NCBI GenBank assembly: GCA_963082975.1
Contig: OY720350.1
Coordinates: forward strand, 13,548,910-13,612,909
Source of the DNA: Labia minor
Lineage: Eukaryota; Arthropoda; Insecta; Dermaptera; Spongiphoridae
Reading direction: 5' to 3'
DNA length: 64,000 nucleotides
The translations under genes and the position numbers were made by a program. This document shows positions 44,979-56,138 of the stretch, piece after piece (positions within the stretch are counted from its first letter, which is position 1; every line of letters starts with the position of its first letter). The notes beneath the pieces were generated by a model. It was not told the origin of the DNA, did no database searches, and saw only the letters and a program-made list of their open reading frames with translations.

Positions 44979-45248
44979 AGTGGCTCTATGATTGGGAATG
45001 ACACTCCTGACTGGTTATAGGGTGTTGGTTCGTATCTAGTCTCGTGTCTAGGCAGCTCGCGGATATTACTGGCAAATCGGAGGGTGTGAGTGTTTTGACT
45101 ATTGTGCATGTTGTTGTCGATGTGACTACTCGACTGCTCGATTGATCAGTCCAGGACCCTGCTCGGGATGATTGGAGTGGGGGAAGGTCCAGACATTTCC
45201 GCTTGAATGTCGCCAGGAGCCCGACGTGGGATATATATATATATATAT
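44979..45248 (+). mobile_element. tRNA-derived SINE with (TA)n tail
   Basis: A head beginning AGTGGCTCTATGATTGGG resembles a tRNA A box, and GGTGTTGGTTCGTATCTAG about 35 bp later resembles a B box (GGTTCG core). The body is G+C-rich for this window (GCTCGCGGATATTAC, CCAGGACCCTGCTCGGG, GTCGCCAGGAGCCCGACG) and ends in a TA array at about 45231-45248, the usual SINE plan. Seen once here. Confidence 0.65.
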
Positions 45249-46015
45249 GAAAAAAATGAGGTAATACCTATAAATAGATTTATTAAATAATATGATGTGC
45301 CTAATTAAGAATTTTACATATAAATGAATTTCAGATCAATGCTTGTATTAAATATAACTTTTAATTAAGTAAAGAAATACGATTTCACGCAAACTAATTT
45401 TCATATTCAATTGAAATGGATTCAATATCTTTCTGTTATTAGAGAGAGAGAGAGTGAGAAAAGTGAGGATCAATTTTCTCAAAGATTTAATTTGCAAACA
45501 GAAGAAATTCAATTCCGTTTTCTATAGAGTGACAAAACATCTTGAAATTCGTTGATTTTGTTCTTGTTTCTAAATAATCTGAATATAAATTGAAATGAAT
45601 TAATTTAATAAAAATTTAAATTAAAAAAAATAATATATTAGATGGGGACGTCAACATAAAGAAATGTTTCTGCAGATGAGTCATTTTGGTAAAGGAGGAA
45701 AAATGTAGTTAATGTTATCTCTCTATAAGTGAAATAAATCTGGTTTATATAAAAGGAAAAAATTGTATTTTTAGTTGACATGGTTGTCATGGTTACGATA
45801 TAATATATTGGAATATATAATTTTTTGTTAATAAAATTGTGAAGGCTTAAATAATTAATATTTGAGTAATTATTAGTCTAAGTCTTATTTTGATATTAAG
45901 CTATATTATTGTAAAATGTCATTAAAATCTATGAATGTTTTAATATACTGATTGAAAGAAAATGGATGAAAACCTTTTAATTACAGACTTTACTTTTAAC
46001 TAAATAGTATTTATC
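45249..46015. other. AT-rich non-coding DNA
   Basis: A GA run near 45441-45455; otherwise nothing. Confidence 0.5.
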
Positions 46016-46017
46016 AC

Positions 46018-46087
46018 TTTGGGGGTACAGGGGGAGGAGCCCCCGTCTAGGTGTGAAGATCGTCGGAGGCGATCTCAGAACAGCTAG
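46018..46087 (+). mobile_element. Possible Helitron 3' terminus
   Basis: Two stem-loops lie together: GGGGG..CCCCC (46030-46044) and AGATCG-TCGGAGG-CGATCT (46057-46075). The second is followed after eight bases by CTAG (46084-46087) and then T. A hairpin about ten bases before CTRR with a following T is the canonical Helitron 3' end. The 5' end (TC) and any helicase gene were not found, so this is a terminus-only call. Confidence 0.35.
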
Positions 46088-46593
46088 TTATATATATATA
46101 TTTAAAATTATTATGTTTATAAAACCAAATTTAATAATATTTACTTAATTCTTTGATTATTATATAAAATTAAATTATTAATTATTTGAAATTATGTCAT
46201 AATTTTATTTATTCCAATAGAATTTTTTATTTTTTTTATTAAGTATATATTTATTTTAATTTTATTGATATAAATAATGTTTGATCGTAATTGTGATTAG
46301 TTAATTTTATAAAATATAATTCACAATATAACGACTGATGTTTAAAACTCGGATATTAAGTTAAATAATTATTTTTATTATTATTGATAATCATATTCGC
46401 TTTATTTACATTAATACAAATTATAATAATTATTTATTGATTATTATCATCTTTCAAATGTAAAATAAATATAATTAACAAGTATATTATAATGATCATC
46501 ATTTTTAATTATTATATTTTGACAGAAATGAAAATAAATCGAAATAAAAACAAAATAAAAACATCTGGGAATGCGCAAGCTTGCATTGCCAAA
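46088..46593. other. AT-rich non-coding DNA
   Basis: Begins with a short TA run next to the hairpins; nothing else. Confidence 0.5.
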
Positions 46594-46962
46594 ACGAACT
46601 TAAGTTCGGATTAATTTAAGTTATAAATAAGTCAAGATTAAATATAAATATTATTGAATATTTTTATTTATTAGTGTTATAAAAAAAAATATTAATAAAA
46701 AAAATTTTTTTTATGTTCACTGGAATCGATGATTGTCACGAATAAATATAAATGACGTCACTATAATAATAAATATTAAAAATTTCAACTTTCGACGCCA
46801 TTTTGACCATGTTCCCGAGGGGGTATCAAAAAATGAAAAGCACTTTACATTACTACTTTTCGATGCTCTTTCCGAATCTGAAGTCAGAATTTCAAAATTT
46901 TGAGTTTGATGTCGGACAGAACGACAGACTGAACGATTATATAAACTCACTTAAGTTCGTTG
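46594..46962. mobile_element. Possible inverted-terminal element
   Basis: AACGAACTTAAG at the left and CTTAAGTTCGTT at the right are exact inverted copies; the left one is part of a 14-bp palindrome CGAACTTAAGTTCG. Between them lie a mixed-composition stretch (CGCCATTTTGACCATGTTC, GAGGGGGTATC) and a GACAGAACGACAG array-like end. Flanking duplications not seen. Confidence 0.35.
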
Positions 46963-47040
46963 AAAATCATTATAATAATAATAATAATAATAATATCTAT
47001 TGTTAATATTGGAAGTGTTTGGTATATGTTTAGAAGAATA
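46963..47040. repeat. (AAT)n array and spacer
   Basis: ATA/AAT triplets at about 46973-46994. Confidence 0.7.
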
Positions 47041-47335
47041 AAAGTAGAATAATAAGAGAGTGTGTGAGGGTGGGGTAAGAGAGGGGGTGTATAGATGAGG
47101 GAACAAGAGAATATAAAGCGCAACCTGGAGCCCTTCAGGCTGGATGGATATCGAACGAAGGCCTCGACCCAGTTCCAGTTCAAATATCAAGTATTCGCAA
47201 CAACGGGAGCATCAGTACTATTAGTACTCCTCGTCCCCTATAATTGTATTCAAACGGAATAGTCTAATGGGCAGCATCTCGCCTACTTCCGCCCATGGGG
47301 TCATTAACAAACCAAACGGACACGAAAGAGAATGA
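47041..47335. other. Unexplained G+C-richer block
   Basis: Contains CAACCTGGAGCCCTTCAGG, GCCTCGACCCAGTTCC, CGCCCATGGGGTCATTAAC. No frame is long in either direction: the best minus-strand reading starts at an ATG near 47302 and runs only about 27 codons (start MTPWAEVGEM). Could be an exon cluster, a non-coding RNA or an unknown repeat. No termini seen. Confidence 0.35.
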
Positions 47336-47894
47336 ATGACAAATGAAAAATCTATCTAGTTAAAATTTAAACACACACAAAAAAAAAATAAATAAATAAA
47401 ATAATTTATTTGTTTATTTTCACCTTAAAAATAAAAAGAATTAAAAAAAAACATTATATATTAACTTAAATCAAGTTAGATTATTATAAAAAAAAAATCA
47501 TATGTATATTTTCAATTTGATAAAAAGCTTAAAAGATAATTCTAAACATTCTAAAATATTGATAGTGTTTATAATATTTTTATAAATTTAAAAAAAAAAA
47601 ACTAAATAAATATTTTATCTATTGTAAACAATAAGCTTAAATTGAAATATAGAGAGAAGCTTTGTTTTATCAAGAAGAGATAAAAATAAAAAAACTAAGC
47701 GAGTGAACGGGGCTAGTTAAATAAATAAATAAACTGAGAGATAAAACTAAAGATTGGTGGTATTCGTGGAGTAAAACACCCTTCCTAGAGAGGGTTATAT
47801 AAATTAATAGTAAGTATACTGTGTGAAAATTGAAGAGTTCTCTTAAACATTTATTTATTTTAACATAAATTAATAATAATAATAAAAAAAACAT
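47336..47894. other. AT-rich non-coding DNA
   Basis: A short frame on the minus strand (47670-47894) is L/I/S-rich and looks incidental. Confidence 0.5.
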
Positions 47895-48125
47895 CTGACT
47901 TTGTACGTCCTATGCAAGGACAATGCCTATCAAGCCGGTTATATCAATGAGTTGTCCTATGATCAGTAGAACGGGTCCTCTCAACCCTTATCTTGATTTT
48001 CTTGATCGGAGGCACTATCAAGTAGCTTTTCCTCAATGTTGTTCCCGGAGGCTGGGTGACTCCGTCCCATAGACCCCAGCTAGGGAAATTCCCTTACCAG
48101 GCTCGGAACTTGAACCCTTGAATGT
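47895..48125 (-). mobile_element. tRNA-related SINE-like repeat, long copy
   Basis: On the minus strand it starts GGAAGGGGGTAGTGAAC, has a B-box-like GGGTTCAAGTTCC and a G+C-rich body (GGGACGGAGTCACCCAG), then the blocks shared with 4338-4510 (CTCCGATCAAGAAAATCAAG, CTACTGATCATAGGACA, GTCCTTGCATAGGACGTAC). The A box is weak. Two copies in the window establish that it is a dispersed repeat; the tRNA origin is inference. Confidence 0.65.
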
Positions 48126-48504
48126 TCACTACCCCCTTCCATAAATTAATAATAATAATAATAGTAATCTTTATGAAAAATGAAAATAATAAATTATATA
48201 TTTTATTTTCCCTTCAATCATACGATGTTTTGGAAAAATTTGGAAAAAAATATTTTTTTATGTTTTCGTTCTATATTGAAAAAATGTATAATAACTTAAT
48301 TCATAATAACTTAATATTGTTGAACTAATAATTGTTCTCATCGAATCAAGAAACAATGAATAGGGACATCTTTACAGACTCTTATTTGAGCAGGGATATT
48401 TTTTTATTATTTATTAAACTATTTATTTATTTATATTAAATAGTATATATATTTATTATTTATTTATTTATTGAATAAATAGGATAGGCTGGAAGAAAAA
48501 TTTC
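48126..48504. other. AT-rich non-coding DNA
   Basis: TTTA arrays near 48415-48475; the 68-codon frame at 48122-48328 is I/K/F/N-rich and judged incidental. Confidence 0.5.
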
Positions 48505-48707
48505 AGAGTAGGTTGAAGGATGAAAATGTGTAAAAAAATAGAGGCACGTCTTTACCCGTTTACCCAACACGCTTCACATTCTTTATTTGTAAATCAAGGA
48601 TAGTTAACTAACATCCGCGAAAAATGAAACTTTACCTGAGATTTTCACGAAAATTAGGGTCCATTCACTCAAACCCCTTTACACATTTTCATTCCTCAAC
48701 CTACTCT
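48505..48707. mobile_element. Small inverted-terminal element
   Basis: AGAGTAGGTTGAAGGATGAA at the left and, inverted, AGAGTAGGTTGAGGAATGAA at the right; pairing continues through AATGTGTAAA for about 30 bp with two differences. Internal ~140 bp non-coding (CGTCTTTACCCGTTTACCC). No clean target duplication, superfamily unknown. Confidence 0.6.
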
Positions 48708-48832
48708 ACCAAATGAACTATTGCTCATTTAAAAAGCGATTTTACAATTCTTTTCATCTCCTTGTAAGTGATACTCAAGGAGCGTTAAGTCTGAGATAAT
48801 GGAATCTGTCAGGATTCAGTAATTGTTGTTAG
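48708..48832. other. Putative intron end
   Basis: Leads to the acceptor-like TTGTTGTTAG at 48823-48832; includes a GAATC..GATTC small hairpin. Confidence 0.25.
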
Positions 48833-48970
48833 CTTGGCTGTGCCCCGGCGAAAAGAACGAAATTCTCTCCGAAGGGATTGCTTGGAGAAGAATCGGATTC
48901 ATCATATAAGATCGATGATTTCTTTAAGGCACAAGTGGCCGTAGTTACCGTAGTTGATAGTAATTGTTAG
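48833..48970 (+). CDS. Candidate terminal exon, unknown protein
   Basis: After the acceptor-like TTGTTGTTAG the frame is open for 45 codons to a TAG at 48968-48970. The peptide starts LGCAPAKRTKFSPKG, continues LLGEESDSSYKIDDF and ends in a valine-rich run. Amino-acid content is balanced, unlike the I/K/N/F-rich chance frames around it, and the block has visibly higher G+C than its flanks. No family recognised; a shorter reading in another frame (AWLCPGEKNEI) is also open. May be the last coding exon of a gene whose other exons lie outside recognisable sequence, or a relic. Confidence 0.3.
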   Translation, partial: LGCAPAKRTKFSPKGLLGEESDSSYKIDDFFKAQVAVVTVVDSNC

Positions 48971-49751
48971 ACAAAATATCACAATTGTTGATTAATTATT
49001 TATGTTTATTATACATTTTTTCTTATTAAAATCAGCCCTAACAATGGTAATGATAAAAATAGGTATTAATTTTCTATTAAGAATGAAATAGATTTCTCTT
49101 AAATCGTTAATATCTCGAAACGAAGTCTATATATCACTTTGAAGTATTGCAATGTTTTGATTTTTATATTATATTTTGAAGTTACTTATGTTGATTTAAT
49201 ATTTTAATCAAGAAGAATATAAAATTTATTTTTATGAAAAAAAACATCTCGTTTAATCGTGAATTTCAAAATATATGTAACTTTAGTGCCATTTTGAAAT
49301 TAAAAAAAAAAAAATCGAAGAAATATTCAATATTTTTGCTTGTATAATAAAATTAACATAGATGAACAGATAATGTTCACGTGATTAAAATATTGCATCA
49401 TTTTGGCAATGCTATTTCTTCCTGAATAATTTATCATCTCTAGTTAGGTATAACAATCTATTTTAAGGATGTTTTGAAATGTTTAACTTTGAATGGAGTT
49501 TATTGTTTAATAATTTTCCAAGAGTGGAAAATTAAGAAACTTTCCATCTGCGAGTGATTAAGTTGAAGCACAAGGTTTAGCTTTTAATAAAGTGTTATTA
49601 ATAATAAGTATATTAAATCATAATATTTTATATTGCATTTCTCTTATTAAATTATTTTCTTTTTCTTTTTATAGATTTCCAAATCAACCTGCCCGGATAT
49701 AATATTTTGGTTAAGAATTTTAAGAATTTTCCTTCCTTCCTTCCCTCACTT

Positions 49752-49783
<32 letters not shown>

Positions 49784-50009
49784 ATTTTGTTTTTTATGTT
49801 TCAATTTTATTAGGTTTAATTCTTCAAAATTAAATTACTTTTTTTACCTAGTAAAAATCTAATTTAACTTTTTTTTTATAAATATATATACCTTATTTAT
49901 TTATTTTAAGTGAAAAAAAAACAAGGCAAAAAGAAGAGGAAGTTAAATTTGACCTAAAAATTATATTAAATAAATGGTGATAATTTTTTATGTTTGTTTG
50001 TTATTTAAC
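48971..50009. other. AT-rich non-coding DNA
   Basis: Contains a CT run at about 49752-49776; otherwise nothing. Confidence 0.55.
49752..49776. repeat. (CT)n microsatellite
   Basis: About 12 CT units within a pyrimidine-rich stretch (TTCCTTCCTTCCC upstream). Confidence 0.9.
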
Positions 50010-50612
50010 TTTTTACTATCTCGCCAGAGATAGTATTGCGATCATGAAAATTTTCGATGTTGAGATTTTGATGTTTTTATACGTTTTGAAGGTTCCTGAA
50101 TCATTTTCACTAAGGTTGAGAAAAATGTCTGTGTGTGTGTGTGTGTGTGGATGTATGTAGACAAGATTACGCAAAAACGGTTTGAGCTAGAATGATGAAA
50201 TTTGGTACATGGACATTATTCAAAATTCATAGTTTTCTATCAACTTTTGAGAAATGTAGCTCAACCGGAAGAGGGTCATTACCTACAACGTTTTGATTTT
50301 TTTTCCTCTAAAGTGACCGTAAAAATAAAAATATATGTTTGATAATTTTTCACATGATTAATAATTGTATAAAACTGCTATATATAGAATTTCAGCTTGA
50401 TTGAATTGCTGAAAGTACCAGAACTAATTTTTTAACACTGCAAATCTCACGCGCCAACACGTGCCATGGTGCCATCAATAAAAAGCCAAACATGCGCTGG
50501 TTAAATATTTATTATTTATAATTTATAATTAATTAAATTTAATTTAAATATAATATATTATGTTATTTAATCCAATTCAAATTGCGAGATAGTCGAGTGG
50601 AGACACTCCAGC
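50010..50612 (-). mobile_element. Family-1 repeat, copy 6
   Basis: Full-length minus-strand copy: perfect 3' palindrome ACTATCTCGCCAGAGATAGT at the left, GT tract of about 10 units (50130-50149), full core, and GCGAGATAGTCGAGTGGAG..CACTCCAGC at the right. Confidence 0.9.
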
Positions 50613-50854
50613 TAATTTTTTTTATATATTTTTATCGAAAATACAATTGATTTTTGTATGATGAAAGTAAGTTATCACAAATGTGACAGTTAATCAGTGT
50701 AATTTTTATTTTATTTATATTTATGTCAGGTATTCATATTAAATCAGAAAAATTCTAAATTTTAATAATCCTTGATTATACTATATAGCTGTAGTTCTAT
50801 AGTTTCGAACTAAAGAATATCTAAAAATAATTACACACATATAGTAGATAAATA
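50613..50854. other. Spacer
   Basis: Nothing recognised. Confidence 0.5.
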
Positions 50855-50856
50855 TA

Positions 50857-51407
50857 CGAGGTGTGTCCAAAAAGTTCGGTGAATGATATGATAAAAACAT
50901 TAAAAAGAGAATGTTAATTGTAAAAATACCTTTATTAACCTTCAAAATACTCTCCACTTGCCACAACACACTTCTGACAACGTTCGTATAACGCTTGAAA
51001 ACTGTTGGAAAAGTCTTGATGTAGAATCGTTCTTAGAGTAGCCGTCACAACGTTCAGGCCGGCAATCCTCAAGCAGGACACCAGAAAATACTGAACGTGT
51101 ACGAGAGATGCTAACAAAAGATCGGCGATTGACTCTGCAACTAATATCCGAGGAATTGGGTATTAGCAAAGACACAGTAAGTAGTATTTTCTGGTGTCCT
51201 GCTTGTGAATTGCCGGCCTGAACGTTGTGACGACTATTCTGAGAATGATTCTACAACAAGATTTCTCGAACAGTTTTCAAGTGTTGTCAGAAGTGAGTTG
51301 TGGCTAATGGAGAGTATTTTGAAGGTTAATAAAGGTATTTTTACAATTAACATTCTCTTTTTAAAATTTTTATCATACCATTCACCGAACTTTTTAGACA
51401 CACCTCG
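50857..51407. mobile_element. Mariner-derived foldback element B
   Basis: 551 bp between TA dinucleotides. Ends CGAGGTGTGTCCAAAAAGTT and, inverted, CGAGGTGTGTCTAAAAAGTT. Arms of about 225-240 bp (50857-51095 and 51185-51407) are inverted copies of one mariner 3' end: the left arm, read on the minus strand, gives FQALYERCQKCVVASGEYFEG and a stop. The unpaired centre (51068-51178) encodes on the plus strand a mariner DNA-binding remnant, TERVREMLTKDRRLTL and ELGISKDTVSSIF. A different mariner lineage from foldback A but the same construction. Confidence 0.9.
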
Positions 51408-51409
51408 TA

Positions 51410-52246
51410 TATATATATATATGTGGATTATATTTAGAAAAGTCTAATGCATCAAAGATATATTATAATTGAAATTATATTTTCTTTGAAAGATACAAAA
51501 TTTAAATTTATATAAACAAACTAATCCATCACTCTATTCTGATACTATTATATTATCATTATAACTAAATTTTATTATAAACATTAGGTAAATAGATTTC
51601 AATTTAGAGGTATCAAATTATTAATGCAATATTATTATATAATTATCATTAGAAATAAAATAATAAATTTCTATATTATTACTGTTTATAAATATTTATA
51701 ATTTAAATCAAATACAAATAATAAAAAATAATTCAAACGAAAAAAATTATTAAAAACATCATATATATCTATTAGAAATGTGTAATAATATTAGATCAAT
51801 TAATCTTTTAAATAGGTGAAAAAATACACGGATAGTAAGGAGATTAATAAAAAATTGATTTATTTAAATTACATTTTAAATAGATATATGCACCTTATAG
51901 AAGAATATAAATGAAATTAATTGTTCAAAATTAATAAAACTTCAATTTAAATTTATTACAAATTCATAAAGTTAAATTTGTTTTAAGATTATTTAAATAA
52001 TCATATTATATTCTTTTAATTTTTATAAACTTTTTTAGAATGAAATATACTATCATGTTATTTTTAAAATATCATCAACAAAATGCATTTTCAAAGTGTG
52101 CTTTGAGTGGAGAGAAAAGTTTAAAGTGGACTTGAATGTAATATATATATATATAAAGAGAGGTCGAATTATAAAAGTTTTATAGATAAAATATGTATAT
52201 ATTATCATTACGAACAAGCATAATATAAATTTATAAATTAAAATAA
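51410..52246. other. AT-rich non-coding DNA
   Basis: A short TA run follows the foldback; otherwise nothing. Confidence 0.55.
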
Positions 52247-52716
52247 GCTGGAATGTCTCCACTCGACTATCTCGCAATTTGAATTGGATTAATTAACAAA
52301 TATATTATATTTAAATTAAATTAAATTAATTATAAATTATAAATTAAAATTAATAAATAATATTTATTAAACCAGCGCATGTTTCGATCTTTGTTGAAGG
52401 AACCAAGTCACGTGTTGGCGCGTGAGATTTGCAGTGTTAAAAAATTAATTCTGGTATTTTCAGCGATTCAATCAAGCTGAGTTTCTATATATAGCAGTTT
52501 TATACAATTATTAATCGTGTGAAAAATTATCAAACATATATCTTTATTTTTACGGTCACTTTAGAAGAAAAAATCAAAACGTGGTAGGTAATGACCCTCT
52601 TCCGGTTGAGATACATTTCTCGAAAGTTGATAGAAAACTACGAATTTTGAATAATTCCCGTATACCAAATTTCATTTTTCTAGCTAAAGCGTAATCTCGT
52701 CTACATACCTATACCT

Positions 52717-52747
<31 letters not shown>

Positions 52748-52885
52748 TGTATGTATATATATACAGACATTTTTCTCAACCTTAGTGAAAATGATTCAGG
52801 GACCTTCAAGACGTATAAAAACATCAAAATCTCAATTTCGAAAATTTTCGTGATCGCAATACTATCTCTGGTGAGATAATAAAAA
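52247..52885 (+). mobile_element. Family-1 repeat, copy 7
   Basis: Full-length: GCTGGAATGTCTCC tip, CGACTATCTCGC, core, CA tract of about 12 units (52716-52742), 3' hairpin ACTATCTCTGGTGAGATAAT and A-run. One change in the CGCG box (AGTCACGTGTTGGCGCG). Confidence 0.9.
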
Positions 52886-53521
52886 GGAAAAATAAATAAT
52901 ATTAAGTGTAAATTTACTTTTAAAAATATGTTCATATTCCAAACTATAATAGATAAAAAGTAAAAAAACAAAACAAAAACAAAATATCAGACAATTGATT
53001 TAAATGAGAATTAATAATTTAGAGTAGGAATGTTGTATATTAATAAATAGTTTTATGAAAATTATCAAAAAAAAAAAAAATAACAAGTTCAGTTAACAAA
53101 GATCAACGCATTTGTAGGAATAAATCATGATTTATAAAAGAGAATATGAATAGTTGTACGATACCAATTCGTATTATAAAAACTAAATTAAATTAAATGT
53201 TTATTCATTTTGCGAACTGATTTACGCATTTTTTTTTAAGTAAAGTCAAGGCTAAGACTTTTAAAGAAAGAAAAAATTCAAGTTCATCAGATGACGAAAA
53301 AAAGATCCTTGATAAGCCGAGTATTTCTCTTTACATGAATGCTATGGGCCTCGTTTGTGAAAATAATCTAATAAACTAATAAAAGAATTAATTGATTACT
53401 AAAATGTGTAAATATACTACATATATATGTTAAATTAAATGTTTTTTTAAATAAATTGGTTTTGATTAAAAATTATTTCAATAGTATAGATAAGAAAAAT
53501 GAAAGAATGTTTTTCATTATC
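52886..53521. other. AT-rich non-coding DNA
   Basis: Nothing recognised. Confidence 0.55.
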
Positions 53522-53529
53522 TATTAGGC

Positions 53530-53804
53530 CAGCGGATTTCAACATGGGGGCGTGAGGAAATTATAGGGGGGGGGGGCGAGCATACCAAGTGTCCGCAAAC
53601 TTTTGAAAATTCTGTTGTAAAAAAATAGGTAAGATGATTTTGTGGCCAAACTTTTCAAACATTTCCGATTTTTTCAATTTTTTCAAAATGGTTCTAAAAA
53701 AAAAAAGTCTGATGATTTTGCGATACTCTGCAACAGGGGCGTGACCTCACAACAGTGTTCTAAAAGGGGGGGGGGCGAAGAGCCTGAAAGGTTGAGAACC
53801 CCTG
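53530..53804. mobile_element. hAT miniature element (family H3)
   Basis: Exact 8-bp duplication TATTAGGC (53522-53529, 53805-53812). Ends CAGCGGATTTCAAC and, inverted, CAGGGGTTCTCAACC (9-10 of 14 match). G-runs (GGGGGGGGGG at about 53567 and 53765) and GGGCGTGA segments lie near both ends; body shares CAAACATTTCCGA with family H1. Non-coding. Confidence 0.9.
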
Positions 53805-53812
53805 TATTAGGC

Positions 53813-54563
53813 CAATAGATTAGTAAACAAAAATGACTTATTTACAGGATGTTATGTTTAAGATTAAAATGAAGGAAGAAAAAAATATTGAATATATTGT
53901 AAATTCTATTTCAAAATTATATAAAATCTATCTATCATATGTAATATATAATGTTGTTTTGGGAAGGGAACGCGGAGGAACGACGTTCCCTTACCTTTTT
54001 TCAGAACCGGGACGCGTTCCAGTACTTTTTCATGTCCCGACAACTCCTACTTAGAATGTTAGAATTTATTTTTTTGTGTTCGTTAATATTTTGTATAGAA
54101 AGAATAAGAAAAAATAAAAACTTATCTGGAAGAACAATAATTTACTGAAAATAGGACTTTTTTTCGCTCCCACTATACATCACTGGTAATTTTCATTTAT
54201 AAATAGTTAAAAATTTTAATTTAATTAATTATTCCTTATAATCAATCGTTCATTAAAACAACTTTTTAAAAATATGTATATATATATATACATTAGTAGA
54301 CATATATATTTATGTATCATAATATGTAATATAAATATAAAAATTTTCAATTATATACTTATATATTTATATATATATATAGTTCTTTTTTTCCATCCAA
54401 AATAATATATATAAAAAAAAAAAAACTTGTTAGTAACTTTATAAATTTTATTTATGTCTGTTTGAATTTGAACATAAGTTAAAGTGATAGAGGTATAAAT
54501 ATTCTATGGTTAGAAAAGATAATATATAATTCAATATTTTTTTTTAAAATCTTGAAAAATATG
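53813..54563. other. Mostly AT-rich; one mixed patch
   Basis: 53950-54050 is G+C-richer with GGGAACG and CGTTCCC inverted words (about 53965-53990) and ACCGGGACGCGTTCC; possibly a scrap of another DNA transposon. Open frames over it are overlapping and probably incidental. (TA)n near 54278-54292 and 54365-54380. Confidence 0.45.
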
Positions 54564-54564
54564 T

Positions 54565-54579
54565 GTCCCTTTAAGGGAC
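54565..54579. other. 15-bp perfect palindrome
   Basis: GTCCCTTTAAGGGAC, seven base bases before a small open frame; related GGGAC/GTCC words recur at 54665-54690. Confidence 0.6.
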
Positions 54580-54585
54580 CAAAAG

Positions 54586-54687
54586 ATGGCGACTTTGAGT
54601 AACAATTTCGAAACACAAATCAATAGAGCGCTGACCCTTCGAAAGGATGCTTGGCGCCGATTTAAGGGACTAGAAGGACTAGAATAG
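54586..54687 (+). CDS. Small open frame, possible LINE relic
   Basis: ATG with A at -3 and G at +4 opens 33 codons to TAG (54685-54687): starts MATLSNNFETQ, then INRALTLRKDAWRRF. This balanced, Arg-rich helix resembles the linker between endonuclease and reverse transcriptase in some non-LTR elements (a run of aromatic/basic residues of AWRRFK type), but the match is too short to prove. Local G+C is raised. Confidence 0.25.
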   Translation: MATLSNNFETQINRALTLRKDAWRRFKGLEGLE

Positions 54688-54689
54688 TC

Positions 54690-55678
54690 CTGTTCCAAAT
54701 AATAACATAAAAATGTAATGAATATCTTCAATGAGATTACAGTGATCGTAGTTTCCAAATAGATAAAAAACAGAATTGAAAATGAAATTTGAAGGGTGGA
54801 TGGCGGTTAGAAAAAAGCAAAGTGTGAAGGATAAATAAAAAGACAAACTGGAAGATGATTTAATTTATTCATTAACAAAGAAACACGAGTCAAGATGTTG
54901 AATCCGTCTAATGAGGAACGGAAGGGGGGGGGGGAAAGATAAATTTTCATACGATGGAAGATGAGTTATGAATCGAGGGGTGGGTGGATGGTTGCAGGCT
55001 AAAAAGATTCTCTATTGCGCAACCACCACCCTCCTCTTACACCCACACTCATTCCCGTCCAGGCATAAAATAATATTTGCTTCGCTAAGAAATTAGTTAC
55101 GTGAAAACATTTGAAAAATTTAATCACAAGAGAGGAAGAAGATTGAATAAATGTGTGTGTGTGTGTGTGTATGTACAATTGAGCCTAACAATCTAATAAA
55201 AGTTAATTTAAATATTTACTTTACTAACAAAAAAAAAAAATAATAATAATAATAAAATACATGGATTAAAAAAAATAATCATGATAATAATAAATTTCAT
55301 GAAGAGTGAAGTTTAAAAAATCCGCAAGTTTAAATATTTATTTCAATTTCAAAACTACATAATCCAATATTTATATTTTTAACATTACGTATAATAATTA
55401 CGAATATTCTTCTATATTTATTTTTACTTTTGTTTACTCATTATTTATATAATCATGAATGAAAAGATTGAAAAATGTTTGAATTGAATTGAAAATTTTA
55501 AAATCATGAATTAAACGATAACTATAAATAATATTTAACAAATTGTAATTAATTTATCTTTGGGTAAATTTAAAAAATGTTATACAATCCAAAATTTAAT
55601 TTAAAATTACACTTAAGTTTCACTCTGATGAACGTACAAGACGGGTTTTATTAAAAGTTATAAGAATATTTTAATATT
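54690..55678. other. Non-coding DNA
   Basis: 54895-55065 is G+C-richer and strand-biased (G-run at about 54925-54935, GGGGTGGGTGGATGG, CACCACCCTCC) without a frame; GT run at about 55152-55171; AAT array near 55240-55255. Confidence 0.5.
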
Positions 55679-56080
55679 TTTTACTATCTCGTCAGATTCG
55701 TAGTTTTCTATCAACTTTTGAGAAATGTAGCTCAACTGAAAGAGGAGCATTACCTACGACGTTTTTATTTGTTTTTCCTCTAAAGTGACCGTAAAAATAA
55801 AGATATATGTTTGATAGTTTTTCACATATTTAAATATATATATATATATATAGAATTTCAGCTTGATTAAATAGCTGAAAATACCAGAATTAATTTTTTA
55901 ACACTGCAAATCACGCGCCAATACGTGACATGATGCCACCAACCAAGAGCCAAACATGCGCTCGTTTAATAAATATTATTTATTAATTTTAATTTATAAT
56001 TAATTTAATTTAATTTAAATATAATATATGTTATTTAATCCAATTAAAATTGCGAGATAGTCGAGTGGAGACACTCCAGC
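55679..56080 (-). mobile_element. Family-1 repeat, copy 8 (internally deleted)
   Basis: Minus-strand copy in which ACTATCTCGTCAG at the left is joined directly to ATTCGTAGTTTTC of the core, so the GT tract, the tail and half of the 3' hairpin are deleted (about 200 bp). The rest to the CACTCCAGC tip is intact, with a short TA run inserted near 55837-55851. Confidence 0.9.
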
Positions 56081-56138
56081 ATATTTTTTGGTTAAACAAT
56101 TTTTCAACTATTTGTATATTGATAATAATTAATTGTAT

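Noticed and set aside
46018..46050. CTAG right after the first G5/C5 hairpin as the Helitron end
   Set aside because: It is followed by G, not T, and lies directly at the stem; the second hairpin with CTAG at 46084 fits the rule better.
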